The notes beneath the pieces are model-generated. The model had not been told where the DNA came from. It worked only from the letters and a program-made list of their open reading frames with translations, and made no database searches. This document shows positions 33,389 to 44,050 of a DNA stretch of 64,000 nucleotides, in pieces (positions within the stretch are counted from its first letter, which is position 1; each line of letters starts with the position of its first letter). The position numbers were made by a program, and so were the translations under genes. This DNA is from Viridibacillus arenosi (lineage in GTDB: Bacteria > Bacillota > Bacilli > Bacillales_A > Planococcaceae), in assembly GCF_001955655.1 (NCBI RefSeq), contig NZ_MSPW01000002.1:186001-250000 (forward strand), written 5' to 3'.

Positions 33389-35185
33389 ATGACACAATAT
33401 CAATCAAGAGCAGACGTGAAGATTGAAGAAACATGGGATCTCCAACATATTTACCCTAATATGGAGGAATGGGAGCAAGATTTTCAATCAGTTTTGAAGG
33501 ATACGGAAAAATTAAAGCAATTCGATGGCAACATCAATAATGCACAGTCACTTTACGATTATTTAACTTTAAGTGAGATGGTCGGCTCCAAGTATAGAAA
33601 GCTGTATGCATATGCAATGCTTCAATCAGACCTGGATACAAGAGTACCAACTTCACAAGCTTTGGTAGATCGCTCTAGTCAATTAGGACAAAAAATAAGT
33701 AGTGCGACTTCATTTTTCATGCCGTTTTTATTAAGTCTTGAGGAAGACAAACTGAAATCCTACATACAAGAGATTGAAGGGCTTCGCTATTTCGAAGATG
33801 ATTTATTAGAGTCATATCGATATAAGGCACATGTACTGAATAAAGATCAAGAAGCGATTTTATCTCAGCTTGGAGAAGCGCTTTCTTCCCCACAAAAGAC
33901 GTTTGGGATGATTAATAATGCCGACATCAAGTTTGGTACCGTTACAAATGATGAGGGTAAAAGTATTGAACTTACCCGTGGCATGTACAGCAAATTGATG
34001 GAAGACTCAAATCGCGATAAACGAAAAGAAGCATATAAAGCGTATTATCAGCCATATGTGCAAATGCAAAATACGATTGCCAGTACATTGTCATCAGCTA
34101 TTAAAAACAATGTGACACTTGCCAAAACAAGGAATTATCCATCAGCACTTGAGAAGTCGTTGTTTTCAGACGAAGTACCGATTGAAGTTTATGAGAATCT
34201 AATTGCAGCTACAAAAGCAAACATTCAGCCGATGTATGACTATGTAAAACTACGTAAACAAATCTTAGGTGTTGATGAGCTGCGTGCTTATGATTTAAGC
34301 GTGCCGCTAGTCCAAGAGGCGAAAGAGGAAATTTCCTATGATGAAGCATTTTCAATCATGCTTGAAGCACTTAAGCCGCTTGGTGATGATTATGTATCTA
34401 CTCTAGCTGATTTCAAGAAAAATCGCTATTACGATGTAAGGGAAACACCTGGAAAACGTTCGGGAGCTTATAATATGGGTTTATACAGTGTACACCCATT
34501 TGTTCTTCTCAATCATCGAGATGACTTAAACAGCTTATTCACACTTGCCCATGAATCAGGGCATGCGATGCATTCTTATTATAGTTCAAAATATCAGCCT
34601 CAAATCAGTGCGGGATATTCTATCTTCGTAGCAGAGGTTGCTTCAACTGTTAATGAAATTCTGTTGATTCGCTACTTATTAAAAACAACTACAGATGAAA
34701 ATAAGAAGAAGTATCTTTTGAACCACTTCATTGATTCCTTTAAAGGTACGTTTTTTACACAAGTCATGTTTGGCGAGTTCGAAAAAATAACGCATGAAAA
34801 AGCGGAAAATGATGAGCCATTAAATGCAGAAACTTTTAATACCGTTTATGAAAAGATTTTCCGTGAATATAATGGCGAGGATCTTGTTTTTGATGAAGAG
34901 GTGAAGTATGGCTGGTCACGTATTCCTCATTTCTATCGTCCTTTCTATGTGTACAAATATGCGACTGGCTATGCTTCTGCAATCGATATTGCAGATCGAA
35001 TTTTATCTGGTGAAGAGGGAGCACTTGAAAACTACTTAAACTTCCTAAAAAGCGGTAGCTCCGAGTATCCACTAGAATTATTGAAGAAAACAGGCGTGGA
35101 TCTTACGAAACCAGAACCAATTGAAAATGCATTAAAGATATTCAGTGAGCTTGTGGAAGAATTCGGTGGATTGTTTCAACAATAA
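33389..35185 (+). CDS. pepF: Oligoendopeptidase F
   Basis: A 598-residue M3B zinc peptidase, normal length. The active site HESGH has H388, E389 and H392, in the context FTLAHESGHAMHSYYSS; the third ligand lies in VAEVASTVNEIL. It cleaves small peptides in the cytosol. ATG 33389 is chosen because AAAAGGGGGA stands 5-10 bases upstream. An ATG at 33314 in the same frame has no site and would add 25 unrelated residues. TATAAT at 33353-33358 may be its -10. Confidence 0.93.
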   Translation: MTQYQSRADVKIEETWDLQHIYPNMEEWEQDFQSVLKDTEKLKQFDGNINNAQSLYDYLTLSEMVGSKYRKLYAYAMLQSDLDTRVPTSQALVDRSSQLGQKISSATSFFMPFLLSLEEDKLKSYIQEIEGLRYFEDDLLESYRYKAHVLNKDQEAILSQLGEALSSPQKTFGMINNADIKFGTVTNDEGKSIELTRGMYSKLMEDSNRDKRKEAYKAYYQPYVQMQNTIASTLSSAIKNNVTLAKTRNYPSALEKSLFSDEVPIEVYENLIAATKANIQPMYDYVKLRKQILGVDELRAYDLSVPLVQEAKEEISYDEAFSIMLEALKPLGDDYVSTLADFKKNRYYDVRETPGKRSGAYNMGLYSVHPFVLLNHRDDLNSLFTLAHESGHAMHSYYSSKYQPQISAGYSIFVAEVASTVNEILLIRYLLKTTTDENKKKYLLNHFIDSFKGTFFTQVMFGEFEKITHEKAENDEPLNAETFNTVYEKIFREYNGEDLVFDEEVKYGWSRIPHFYRPFYVYKYATGYASAIDIADRILSGEEGALENYLNFLKSGSSEYPLELLKKTGVDLTKPEPIENALKIFSELVEEFGGLFQQ

Positions 35186-35228
35186 TAGAAAATAGATAGC
35201 CATAAATGAAATCGACAGTCTTTAATTA

Positions 35229-35264
35229 GAGAGCAGTTACATTAACTTGTAACTGTTCTTTTTG
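35229..35264 (+). terminator. Intrinsic terminator after pepF
   Basis: GAGCAGTTAC (35231-35240) pairs with GTAACTGTTC (35249-35258), followed by five Ts. Confidence 0.85.
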
Positions 35265-35432
35265 TTTATTATTTTATACGCAGTTGAAGATAGCGTAAAT
35301 TTCTATTCCAGAACTTAATAACATGTCCGCGTCACAATCCGAAGATTACCCCCCTTTTTCCAAAAGATAACTCCTTACAATGAATATTCAGAAAATATAA
35401 AATTAAATAAATGGAAGGCGGTGGTGAAATTT

Positions 35433-36959
35433 ATGGGAGAAACAGTATTGGAATTGAGAGGGATTACAAAAAAATTCCCTGGTGTCACTGCGCTAAATAA
35501 TGTCTCATTTGTGTTGGAAAAAGGGCAAATTCATGCGCTGATGGGAGAGAATGGTGCAGGGAAATCGACCTTCATCAAAGTAATCACAGGTGTACATAAA
35601 CCAGATGAGGGTGAAATGATCTTAGATGGAAAGGCAGTTTCTTTTTCAAATCCTAATGAGGCAAAGGCAGCAGGGATTGCCGCCATTTATCAGCACGTAA
35701 CAAATTATCCAGATTTGAATGTTACAGAAAATATCTTCATGGGACATGAGAAAGTAAGTCCAACTACAAAGCGTCTACTTTGGAAAGAAATGCACGAAGA
35801 AGCTAAAAGAATATTACAGTCTTTAGGCTCCTCTATAAATCCGAAGCAAGATATGGGGACACTTAGTGTAGCGCAACAGCAAATTGTCGAGATTGCGAAG
35901 GCAATATCGACAAATGCAAGAATAATCATTATGGATGAACCGACAGCGGCCTTGACGGCACGAGAAAGTGAAGAGTTGTACCGTATTGCTGAAGATTTGA
36001 GAGATCAAGGAACAGCTATCATTTTCATTTCTCATCGTTTTGAAGATATGTATCGATTGGCATCACAGGTAACAGTATTACGAGATGCAAATTATATAGG
36101 GACATGGGCAGTAAATGATATTTCAAATGACAACTTAATCGTCGCTATGGTTGGGCGCGAGATCAATCAAGTATTCCCACATAAAACACATGACATCGGT
36201 AAAGAAATCTTTCGTGTAGAAAGTTTAGGGAAGATTGGCTATTTTGCAGACGTTTCCTTTACGTTAAGGAAAGGTGAAATACTTGGTATGACAGGCTTAG
36301 TTGGTGCAGGTAGAACAGAATTGTGCGAAACATTATTTGGTATAGAAAAATATGATAGCGGTTTCATTTATCTGCATGGCAAGGAAATAAAGTTTAAAAA
36401 TCCAAAAGATGCGATGAAACAAGGCGTTGGTTACCTGCCAGAGGACCGTCAGAAGCAAGGTCTCATTCTTCCTTGGGGAATTGGTAGAAATATTACACTA
36501 CCAACATTGGAGAGCTTTACTAAAAGTGGCTGGCTTCATGAAAAAAGTGAATCACTTAAAGCAAAAGAGCTAGCAGAAAAATTAAATGTGAAAGCACAAA
36601 GTGTATTTGATCTTGTCAGCTCATTATCTGGTGGAAATCAGCAGAAGGTTTCGGTAGCGAAATTATTGATGACAGATTTAGATATCATCATTTTAGATGA
36701 GCCGACTAAGGGCGTAGATATTGGTGCGAAATCAGCTATATACGAAATTATTAATGAGCTGGCACATCAAGGTTATGGCGTGATATTAGTTTCTTCCGAA
36801 ATGCCTGAGGTAATTGGTCTAAGTGATCGTGTAGCCGTAATGAGAGAAGGACGTATGGTGAAGATAATGGACCTTCATGAAATATCACAAGAATCAATTC
36901 TTGCTGCGGCAATGGGTGAGATGCCACAAGGAGGGGAAACAATTTGTCTACCAGTATGA
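35433..36959 (+). CDS. Sugar (L-rhamnose) ABC transporter, ATP-binding protein
   Basis: A 508-residue double ABC ATPase of the carbohydrate uptake type 2 (RbsA/XylG/RhaT) class. The first domain has Walker A GENGAGKST (38-46, K44), signature LSVAQQQIVEIAKA and Walker B IIMDEPTAAL. The second has the degenerate Walker A GLVGAGRTEL usual in this class, signature LSGGNQQKVSVAKLL and IIILDEPTKGVD. ATG 35433 follows a GGCGGTGG site. The 247 bases upstream lack an obvious -35, as expected for an activated promoter. Rhamnose as substrate is inferred from the genes that follow. Confidence 0.88.
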   Translation: MGETVLELRGITKKFPGVTALNNVSFVLEKGQIHALMGENGAGKSTFIKVITGVHKPDEGEMILDGKAVSFSNPNEAKAAGIAAIYQHVTNYPDLNVTENIFMGHEKVSPTTKRLLWKEMHEEAKRILQSLGSSINPKQDMGTLSVAQQQIVEIAKAISTNARIIIMDEPTAALTARESEELYRIAEDLRDQGTAIIFISHRFEDMYRLASQVTVLRDANYIGTWAVNDISNDNLIVAMVGREINQVFPHKTHDIGKEIFRVESLGKIGYFADVSFTLRKGEILGMTGLVGAGRTELCETLFGIEKYDSGFIYLHGKEIKFKNPKDAMKQGVGYLPEDRQKQGLILPWGIGRNITLPTLESFTKSGWLHEKSESLKAKELAEKLNVKAQSVFDLVSSLSGGNQQKVSVAKLLMTDLDIIILDEPTKGVDIGAKSAIYEIINELAHQGYGVILVSSEMPEVIGLSDRVAVMREGRMVKIMDLHEISQESILAAAMGEMPQGGETICLPV

Positions 36960-37978
36960 TGGATGAGACATTGCCAACTAATATTGAGAAAAAGGAATCG
37001 AAGCTAGCAAAGATAGGGCAATTTCGAGAAATTGGACTTCTTGTTTTCATTGTTATTTTAGTAATTGCTGTGCAGCTTCGAAATAGTAGTTTTTTAACTT
37101 TAGAGAATATTAGTGATATGGCAACGAATACAGCGATATTATCAATTCTTGCTGTTGGAATGATGCTAGTTCTTGTGACAAGAGGAATTGATCTTTCCAT
37201 AGGGGCCACCTTGGCTTTGTCAGGCATGATTGTGGCACAGTTTGTGAGTAATCATCCAGGTACATCTCCAGTTATAGCTATTTTAATGGGGATCGGTATC
37301 GGCATTGTCTGTGGGCTTGTAATAGGTGGATTAGTGTCCTATTTAGGCGTGTTACCGATTATTGCGACTTTGGCGATGATGAACATATTCCGCGGGCTAA
37401 CGTATATGGTCAGCGATGGTAAGTGGATTAGCTCTTATCAAATGTCAGAAAGTTTTGTTGGTATTGCTACGAGTAAGTTGTTAGGTGTTAATACGTTAAT
37501 CATTATTGCATTAATTGTCTATGCTTTTGCGATTTATTTTATAGGACACACTCGCACAGGTAGACAAATTTATGCGGTTGGTAGTAATCCTGAATCTGCT
37601 AAGGTAACTGGGATTAGCGAGAAGAAAGTCTTCATTATTGTTTATACATTAATGGGCGGATTATCAGGTTTAAGTGGTGTCCTTTGGGTATCGAAATTTG
37701 CTTCAGCACAGGGTGATACAGCTACTGGCTATGAACTTAGTGTGATAGCGGCTTGTATTTTAGGTGGTGTCAGTATTGCTGGTGGAGCAGGGAAATTAAG
37801 TGGCGTCATTTTAGGAGCATTTTTAATCGGAATTTTAAATAATGCATTGCCACTTTTGAATGTATCTCCATTTTGGCAAAAGGGAATAGAAGGTTCGATT
37901 ATTTTAGCAGCTGTTTTGCTTAATGTCATGGTGAAACGCGGTGTAGAGCGGAATAATTTGTTGAAGAGGAGGGTGTGA
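36944..37978 (+). CDS. Sugar (L-rhamnose) ABC transporter permease 1
   Basis: A 344-residue membrane protein of the BPD_transp_2 (RbsC-like) family. About eight to ten hydrophobic segments are present, with the signature VTRGIDLSIGATLALSGM and the loop TGRQIYAVGSNPESAKVTGI that contacts the ATPase. The start is TTG 36944, overlapping the ATPase gene by 16 bases, with GGAGGGG at 36931-36937. It pairs with the next gene as a permease heterodimer. Confidence 0.87.
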   Translation: MSTSMMDETLPTNIEKKESKLAKIGQFREIGLLVFIVILVIAVQLRNSSFLTLENISDMATNTAILSILAVGMMLVLVTRGIDLSIGATLALSGMIVAQFVSNHPGTSPVIAILMGIGIGIVCGLVIGGLVSYLGVLPIIATLAMMNIFRGLTYMVSDGKWISSYQMSESFVGIATSKLLGVNTLIIIALIVYAFAIYFIGHTRTGRQIYAVGSNPESAKVTGISEKKVFIIVYTLMGGLSGLSGVLWVSKFASAQGDTATGYELSVIAACILGGVSIAGGAGKLSGVILGAFLIGILNNALPLLNVSPFWQKGIEGSIILAAVLLNVMVKRGVERNNLLKRRV

Positions 37979-37981
37979 TTT

Positions 37982-38983
37982 ATGGCGTCTAAAATGGAAG
38001 AAACCTATGTTCATAGAAAACTTGAGGCACATAAGCCCTTTTCGACGAAGCAATTTTTTCTACAGTGGGAATGGTTACTTGTATTAATTTTAATTGGAGT
38101 AATGGTACTGAATACATTGTTATCACCCTACTTTCTAAATGTAACGAGTTTAAGAGATGCGACGATGATCTTTTTAGATAAATCCTTCATCGTGTTTCCG
38201 ATGGCCTTCATTATGATTATGAGAGAGATTGATATTTCGGTAGGATCGTCTGTGGCTCTTTCTTCGGTCGTAATGGCAACTGCTTATAATGTACTAGGCA
38301 TGCCAATGGAAGTAGCAGTTATCATTTGTCTTTTGGTTGGTGCCCTATGTGGATTGTTAAATGGGCTATTAATAACGAAGTTTCCTGAATTGTCAGCAGT
38401 TATTGTTACGCTGGCGACGATGATTTTATATCGAGGAATTGCCTATATCATTTTGGAGGATCAGGCATCTGGGAATTTTCCTGAATGGTTTGGCTTCTTT
38501 GGATGGGGTTATATATTCGGGATTCCATTTATCTTAATTGTTTTTGTAATTATTGCTGTCATGTTCGGATTATTACTCCATAAAACTTCTTTTGGTCGAA
38601 GAGTATTTGCGATTGGCCATAATGATGTCGCTAGCAAGTTTTCAGGTGTAAATGTCAATCGTACAAAGTTAATTGTTTATACATTAGCGGGGGTGATGGC
38701 AGCACTTACAGCAGTTTTTTTAGCATCTCGAATGGGCAGTACTCGGCCAAATATTGCAAATGGCTATGAGCTCGATGTCATAGCGATGGCCGCACTTGGT
38801 GGTATTAGTACTGCTGGAGGAAAAGGGAGATTAATCGGGACAGTTATTGCCATCTTTATCATTGGTTATTTGCAATATGGGCTAGGTTTGATCAATATCC
38901 CATCTCAAACTTTAATGATTATTATTGGAGCCTTATTACTATTCGCAGTTATAGTGCCAAAGGTCAAAGAAATGCGTAGATAG
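37982..38983 (+). CDS. Sugar (L-rhamnose) ABC transporter permease 2
   Basis: A 333-residue partner permease of the same family: MREIDISVGSSVALSSV corresponds to the signature of permease 1, and FGRRVFAIGHNDVASKFSGVNV to its ATPase-contact loop. Two unlike permeases with one double ATPase is the known RhaT-RhaP-RhaQ layout. It starts 3 bases after permease 1, with GAGGAGGG upstream. Confidence 0.87.
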   Translation: MASKMEETYVHRKLEAHKPFSTKQFFLQWEWLLVLILIGVMVLNTLLSPYFLNVTSLRDATMIFLDKSFIVFPMAFIMIMREIDISVGSSVALSSVVMATAYNVLGMPMEVAVIICLLVGALCGLLNGLLITKFPELSAVIVTLATMILYRGIAYIILEDQASGNFPEWFGFFGWGYIFGIPFILIVFVIIAVMFGLLLHKTSFGRRVFAIGHNDVASKFSGVNVNRTKLIVYTLAGVMAALTAVFLASRMGSTRPNIANGYELDVIAMAALGGISTAGGKGRLIGTVIAIFIIGYLQYGLGLINIPSQTLMIIIGALLLFAVIVPKVKEMRR

Positions 38984-39029
38984 AGGAAATCATGTTTTAT
39001 CAAATATAAAAATTTAAAGGGGTGTTCTT

Positions 39030-40085
39030 ATGAAGAAGTTGTTCATGTTAATCGTGACATCAGTACTGCTACTTGGTGTTTTAGCTGCTTGTAGCCAAGG
39101 TAGTAGTTCAGGAGATAGTCAAAAGCCAAGCAAGGATAAGGAAGACGACGGTGGTCAAAAGAAATACGCATTTATTTTTAAAAATACAGGAAATCCTTAC
39201 GGTGAGAAAATGATGGACGGTTTTGAGGAGGCGATAAAGGAGTTAAATGGTGAGGCTATTTTACGTGCACCAGATCAGCCTACTGCAGAAGCGCAAATTC
39301 AAATTATTGAGCAACTTATTACACAAAAAGTAGATTCAATTACGATTACAGGGAATGACCCAGATGCATTGCAACCAGCTTTAACAAAAGCAATGGATGC
39401 AGGAATTAAAGTTATTTCAGTTGACTCAGCAGTTAATGCTAAGAGTCGTATTACACACGTCAATCAAGCGGATCCAGAAGCAATTGGCCGTGTACAAATT
39501 GAAGCAATTTCAGAAATGATTGGTGGCAAAGGTCAAATTGCAATTTTAAGTGCAACCTCTCAAGCAACAAACCAAAATTTATGGATTGAATACATGCAAA
39601 AAGAGCTTGAAAAAGATGAGTACAAAGATATTGAGTTAGTAAAAGTAGCATATGGTGACGACTTACGAGATAAGAGTGTTTCAGAAACAGAAGCGTTGTT
39701 AAAAACCTATCCAAAGCTGAAAGGAATTATTGCGCCAACTACTGTTGGTATTGCGGCAGCAGGTAAAGTTTTAACGGATAAAGGCTTAAAAGGAAAAGTG
39801 ATGTTAACTGGCTTAGGTCTTCCAAGTGAGATGGCAAGCTATATTGAAAGTGGCGTTTGTCCATGGATGTATCTGTGGAATCCAATTGATGTAGGCTATG
39901 CGGCAGGTTATACAGCTTCAGCTCTAATTAAAGGGGATATTGAAGGGGAAGTTGGAGATAAATTTGAAGCAGGCCGTACAGGTGCAAAAGAAGTTGTTGA
40001 GGACGGCGATGGTACACAAATTATGTTAGGTGAACCATTCAAATTTGAGAAGAGCAATATTGCAGAGTGGAAAGAAGTTTACTAA
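39030..40085 (+). CDS. Rhamnose ABC transporter substrate-binding lipoprotein (RhaS-like)
   Basis: A 351-residue lipoprotein with lipobox LAAC (C21), a Ser/Lys/Asp-rich linker and a periplasmic-binding-protein type I (ribose-binding-like) fold: FKNTGNPYGEKMMDGFEEAI, then DSITITGNDPDAL and ISVDSAVNAKSRITHVNQADPEAIG. It captures the sugar outside the membrane and hands it to the two permeases. AAAGGGGTG precedes the ATG. A terminator after it suggests partial separation from the catabolic genes. Confidence 0.87.
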   Translation: MKKLFMLIVTSVLLLGVLAACSQGSSSGDSQKPSKDKEDDGGQKKYAFIFKNTGNPYGEKMMDGFEEAIKELNGEAILRAPDQPTAEAQIQIIEQLITQKVDSITITGNDPDALQPALTKAMDAGIKVISVDSAVNAKSRITHVNQADPEAIGRVQIEAISEMIGGKGQIAILSATSQATNQNLWIEYMQKELEKDEYKDIELVKVAYGDDLRDKSVSETEALLKTYPKLKGIIAPTTVGIAAAGKVLTDKGLKGKVMLTGLGLPSEMASYIESGVCPWMYLWNPIDVGYAAGYTASALIKGDIEGEVGDKFEAGRTGAKEVVEDGDGTQIMLGEPFKFEKSNIAEWKEVY

Positions 40086-40095
40086 TCAGAAATTG

Positions 40096-40128
40096 TCCTC
40101 AGTCCTGATGTAGACTGAGGATATTTTT
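40096..40128 (+). terminator. Terminator between transporter and catabolic genes
   Basis: TCCTCAGTC (40096-40104) pairs with GACTGAGGA (40113-40121), followed by TATTTTTC. It may set the ratio between the binding protein and the downstream enzymes. Confidence 0.8.
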
Positions 40129-40161
40129 CTTCATTTAAAAAACATAGCAGGAGGTAATGAC

Positions 40162-42225
40162 ATGATACAAAATACATGGGTGCAAGAAAAAGCAGAGAAG
40201 AAGCAAGGATTAGAAGAGTTGGTGTATCGTTCCAATCTAATTGGAAGTGATCGATCTGTTTGTAACTGGGGTGGCGGAAATACCTCGATGAAAACAATCG
40301 AAAAAGATTTTCGTGGACGTGATATAGAAGTGATGTGGGTAAAAGGTAGTGGCTCGGATCTCGCTACAATGGGTGCCGGCAACTTCACAGGACTTCGTCT
40401 CGACGACATCAGACCACTTATTGAACGCGATGAAATGTCAGATGAGGAAATGGTGGAATATTTAACGCATTGTATGCTAGATGCTAAGCATCCGAGGATG
40501 TCGATTGAAACACTCTTACATGCTTTCTTGCCATTTAAACACGTGGATCATACGCATCCTGATGCAATTATTAGTCTTTGCTGTGCTGATAATGGAAAGA
40601 AAATAGCCGATGAAATTTTTGGTGATCGCTATGTTTGGGTTCCGTATGTACGACCAGGATTCACTTTATCGAAAATGATTGCAGAAGGTGTAGTACAAAA
40701 TCCAAATGCAGAACTTGTATTGATGGAAAAACACGGCCTTGTTACTTGGGGAGATACTTCTGAGGAGACATATGAACAAACCATTAAAATTATCAACGAA
40801 GCAGAAAACTATATTCATAGACTTCAAACACGCGCACCATTTGGCGGAGCCAAGGTGGGTTATCAGCAAGAAAATAAGCGAAAAGAAATAGCCGCCTCAA
40901 TTATGCCAGTTATACGAGGTGCAGTTAGTACGGAACGCAGTATGATATTAGATTTTGATGATGCAGCGGATATTTTAGAATTTGTTAATAGTCATGACGC
41001 GAGCAAGCTATCTAAAATTGGAGCTGCATGTCCTGACCACCTTGTGCATACAAAGATGAGGCCATTATTTATAGAATGGGATCCTGCAAGTGGTGATACC
41101 GAGTCGTTGAAAACACTTATAAAAGAGGGCATTACACAATATAAAGAGGATTATGAAGATTATTTTAATCGACATAAAAAAGACGGAGACATTATGTTTG
41201 AGCCAGCACCTCGTGTGATTTTAATTCCTGGTGTAGGTATGGTCAATACAGGTAAAAATAAGAACAATGCCAAAGTTAGTGGAGCGTTATATCACCGTGC
41301 TGTATCGGTGATGAAAGGCGCTACAACACTCGGTAACTTTGTGTCACTTAGTGAAAATGAGTCTTATAACGTTGAATATTGGCCACTGGAATTATATAAA
41401 TTATCATTAGCTCCAAAAGAAAAAGAATTTTCTCGTAAAGTAGCCTTCATTACCGGAGGAGCGGGCGGTATTGGTAGTGCGACTGCACGTAAACTCGCAG
41501 AGGAGGGCGCGCATGTCGTATTAGCAGATTTGAATTTAGAAGGTGCTGAAAAGTTAGCAACTGAACTAAATGAAATATCGAAAGAACAACGTGCCATCGC
41601 TATTCAAATGAATGTCACGAAAGAGGATCACGTACAAATAGCATTTCAGGAAGCGGCACTTGCATATGGTGGTGTAGATATTATTGTGAATAATGCTGGC
41701 TTAGCAACTTCCAGCCCATTTGATGAAACGACTTTGCAAGAATGGAATTTAAATATGGATGTTCTAGGCACTGGCTATTTCTTAGTGGCAAGAGAAGCCT
41801 TTAAGCAAATGAAGACACAGGAAACTGGCGGTAGCATGGTATTTGTCGGATCTAAAAACTCCATCTATGCAGGCAAAAACGCTGCCGCTTATAGTGCGAT
41901 AAAAGCACTAGAAACGCATTTAGCGAGATGTATTGCAGCTGAAGGTGGCGAATATGGGATTCGAGTTAACTCCGTATTACCTGATGCCGTACTACAAGGT
42001 TCTGCGATTTGGGGTTCTAGATGGCGTGAAGAGCGTGCGGCAGCTTACGGCATTGAACCAGATCAATTAGAAGAACATTATAAAAAACGCAATACATTAT
42101 TAGTAAATATATATCCTTCTGATATTGCTGAGGCCATAGCGTATTTTGCTTCTTCGAAATCTGAAAAAACAACTGGTTGTATGATGACAGTCGATGGTGG
42201 AGTACCAGCAGCCTTTACGCGATAA
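40162..42225 (+). CDS. rhaEW: Bifunctional rhamnulose-1-phosphate aldolase / lactaldehyde dehydrogenase
   Basis: A 687-residue fusion, the length of B. subtilis RhaEW (YuxG). The N-terminal class II aldolase domain (about 1-400) has WGGGNTSMK, the metal motif HVDHTHPDA and LVLMEKHGLVTWGD. It splits L-rhamnulose 1-phosphate to dihydroxyacetone phosphate and L-lactaldehyde. The C-terminal short-chain dehydrogenase (about 425-687) has TGGAGGIG (431-438), NNAG and Y577-x3-K581, and would oxidise the lactaldehyde with NAD. GCAGGAGGT precedes the ATG. Confidence 0.93.
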   Translation: MIQNTWVQEKAEKKQGLEELVYRSNLIGSDRSVCNWGGGNTSMKTIEKDFRGRDIEVMWVKGSGSDLATMGAGNFTGLRLDDIRPLIERDEMSDEEMVEYLTHCMLDAKHPRMSIETLLHAFLPFKHVDHTHPDAIISLCCADNGKKIADEIFGDRYVWVPYVRPGFTLSKMIAEGVVQNPNAELVLMEKHGLVTWGDTSEETYEQTIKIINEAENYIHRLQTRAPFGGAKVGYQQENKRKEIAASIMPVIRGAVSTERSMILDFDDAADILEFVNSHDASKLSKIGAACPDHLVHTKMRPLFIEWDPASGDTESLKTLIKEGITQYKEDYEDYFNRHKKDGDIMFEPAPRVILIPGVGMVNTGKNKNNAKVSGALYHRAVSVMKGATTLGNFVSLSENESYNVEYWPLELYKLSLAPKEKEFSRKVAFITGGAGGIGSATARKLAEEGAHVVLADLNLEGAEKLATELNEISKEQRAIAIQMNVTKEDHVQIAFQEAALAYGGVDIIVNNAGLATSSPFDETTLQEWNLNMDVLGTGYFLVAREAFKQMKTQETGGSMVFVGSKNSIYAGKNAAAYSAIKALETHLARCIAAEGGEYGIRVNSVLPDAVLQGSAIWGSRWREERAAAYGIEPDQLEEHYKKRNTLLVNIYPSDIAEAIAYFASSKSEKTTGCMMTVDGGVPAAFTR

Positions 42226-42252
42226 CACCTTTGGGAGATGGGAGTGAAGGTC

Positions 42253-43713
42253 ATGACACATATTGCGATTGATATTGGTGCTTCAAGTGGGCGTTTTGTT
42301 ATGGGGACTTTACAAAATGATCAATTACAAATAGAAGAAATGCATCGCTTTTCGAATGGTTTTACAGAAGTAGATGGTCGCTCTTTATGGAATATGGACC
42401 ATTTACTTAAGGAAATCTTAGTTGGTCTTGAGAAGGTGAAAAAGCGTGGCTTTCATAATGTGACAGTGGGGATAGATACATGGGCTGTGGATTATGTGCT
42501 AGTAAGCGAGGACGGTGAACGCTTGCAGGAGGCATATTGTTATAGAGATCGCCGCACAACCAATACGATGGGGAAAATAGAGTCACATTTACCACTAGAG
42601 GATATATATTTGAAAACGGGTATTCAGTTACAGCACTTTAATACGCTTTACCAACTATATGAAGAGGATCAGAAATTACTGCAACAAACAAAATATGTTC
42701 TATTAATACCAGATTATTTAGCGTATAGGCTGACAGGTGTAGCGGTTCTTGAGATGACGAATGCATCAACCATGCAGCTACTTAATCCAAAGAATCGTAA
42801 TTTTGATGAAAATTTATTAAAGATTATAGGATTAGAGAAATCACAATTTGCACCTTTTATTGAGCCGGGGCAAGTAATTGGGGAATTAAAACGAGATCAA
42901 TTTCCTACGTATGATCTACCGGAGTGCGAGTTTGTTGCTGTGGCTTCCCATGATACGGCTTCGGCCATTGCAGGGACACCAGGGGGAGATGGACAGTGGG
43001 CTTACTTAAGTAGTGGTACTTGGTCATTATTAGGTGTTGAAAAAAAGGAACCAATTATAAATCTACAAGCTTATCAAGATAACTATACGAATGAATGGGG
43101 CGTTTCAAATACGTATCGTTTTTTGAAAAATATTATGGGAATGTGGATTTTACAGGAAATCATTCGGCATTACCCGGGCCAATACTCTGTTGAACATGTT
43201 ATTAAAGAAGCGGCAACAGTTTCTCCGTATTTACAATATATTAATTTTAATGAAGAGCGTTTTTTAAACCCGCTTAATATGATTGAAGAAATTAAGCAGT
43301 ATTGCCAGGAAACGGAGCAACCAATTCCACATACGATTGGTGAACTAACAGCATGTGTATTTTCTAATTTATCAATTATTTATGCTATTGAAATGGAGCG
43401 TTTAGAGGCAATTACGCATGAACCAATCGACAAGCTACATATTGTTGGGGGTGGCTCCAAAAATGATTTACTTAATCAATTGACCGCTAACTTAAGTGGT
43501 GTAACTATTTATACAGGCCCATCAGAAGCGACAGCTATTGGCAATTTACTAGTTCAAATGATTGCACAAGGGACATTAAAATCCATAGCAGAGGGGCGAG
43601 AGCTTGTCCAATCATCTTTTACAATTCAAAAGTTTGAGCCACATGTAGTAGATGCAAAAGAAATTATCAATAACTTTACTGCAGTAACTACAAAGGAGAG
43701 ATGGCGTGTATGA
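42253..43713 (+). CDS. rhaB: Rhamnulokinase
   Basis: A 486-residue FGGY-family sugar kinase that phosphorylates L-rhamnulose. The start [15 protein letters not shown] holds the phosphate-1 loop, [12 protein letters not shown] the phosphate-2 region, [11 protein letters not shown] follows, and [18 protein letters not shown] is the adenosine motif. I use ATG 42253; ATG 42238 touches its own GGGAG site and adds five residues. The stop codon overlaps the rhaM start (ATGA). Confidence 0.93.
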   Translation: MTHIAIDIGASSGRFVMGTLQNDQLQIEEMHRFSNGFTEVDGRSLWNMDHLLKEILVGLEKVKKRGFHNVTVGIDTWAVDYVLVSEDGERLQEAYCYRDRRTTNTMGKIESHLPLEDIYLKTGIQLQHFNTLYQLYEEDQKLLQQTKYVLLIPDYLAYRLTGVAVLEMTNASTMQLLNPKNRNFDENLLKIIGLEKSQFAPFIEPGQVIGELKRDQFPTYDLPECEFVAVASHDTASAIAGTPGGDGQWAYLSSGTWSLLGVEKKEPIINLQAYQDNYTNEWGVSNTYRFLKNIMGMWILQEIIRHYPGQYSVEHVIKEAATVSPYLQYINFNEERFLNPLNMIEEIKQYCQETEQPIPHTIGELTACVFSNLSIIYAIEMERLEAITHEPIDKLHIVGGGSKNDLLNQLTANLSGVTIYTGPSEATAIGNLLVQMIAQGTLKSIAEGRELVQSSFTIQKFEPHVVDAKEIINNFTAVTTKERWRV

Positions 43714-44024
43714 TTCGTAAGGCGTCGAAAATGTTTCTCTATAAAGATTGCTATGGGGAATATAAAAAGAGACATGACGAGCTGTGGGATGACATGAAGG
43801 TAGAATTGAAAGAGCATGGTGCTCATAATTATTCCATTTTTTTAGATGAAGAAACGGGGCAATTATTTGCTTATGTTGAAATTGAGAGTGAAGAGAAGTG
43901 GGCTACTATGGCTGACACTGCGATTTGCCAAAAATGGTGGACGTATATGGAGCCATTAATGGAAACAAATGAAGACCTCAGTCCAGTAGCGGTAGAGTTG
44001 AAGTCAGTTTTTTACTTAGCATAA
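43710..44024 (+). CDS. rhaM: L-rhamnose mutarotase
   Basis: A 104-residue protein, exactly the size of E. coli RhaM. From ATG 43710 it reads [20 protein letters not shown], then RHDELWDDM, with the EYKKRH substrate motif, and ends near [20 protein letters not shown]. It speeds conversion between alpha and beta rhamnose so RhaA receives its preferred anomer. ATG 43701 is also open, but 43710 gives the 4-base ATGA overlap with rhaB and the family N-terminus. Confidence 0.93.
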   Translation: MIRKASKMFLYKDCYGEYKKRHDELWDDMKVELKEHGAHNYSIFLDEETGQLFAYVEIESEEKWATMADTAICQKWWTYMEPLMETNEDLSPVAVELKSVFYLA

Positions 44025-44050
44025 AGCCATTTTCATAGGGAGGTATTTTA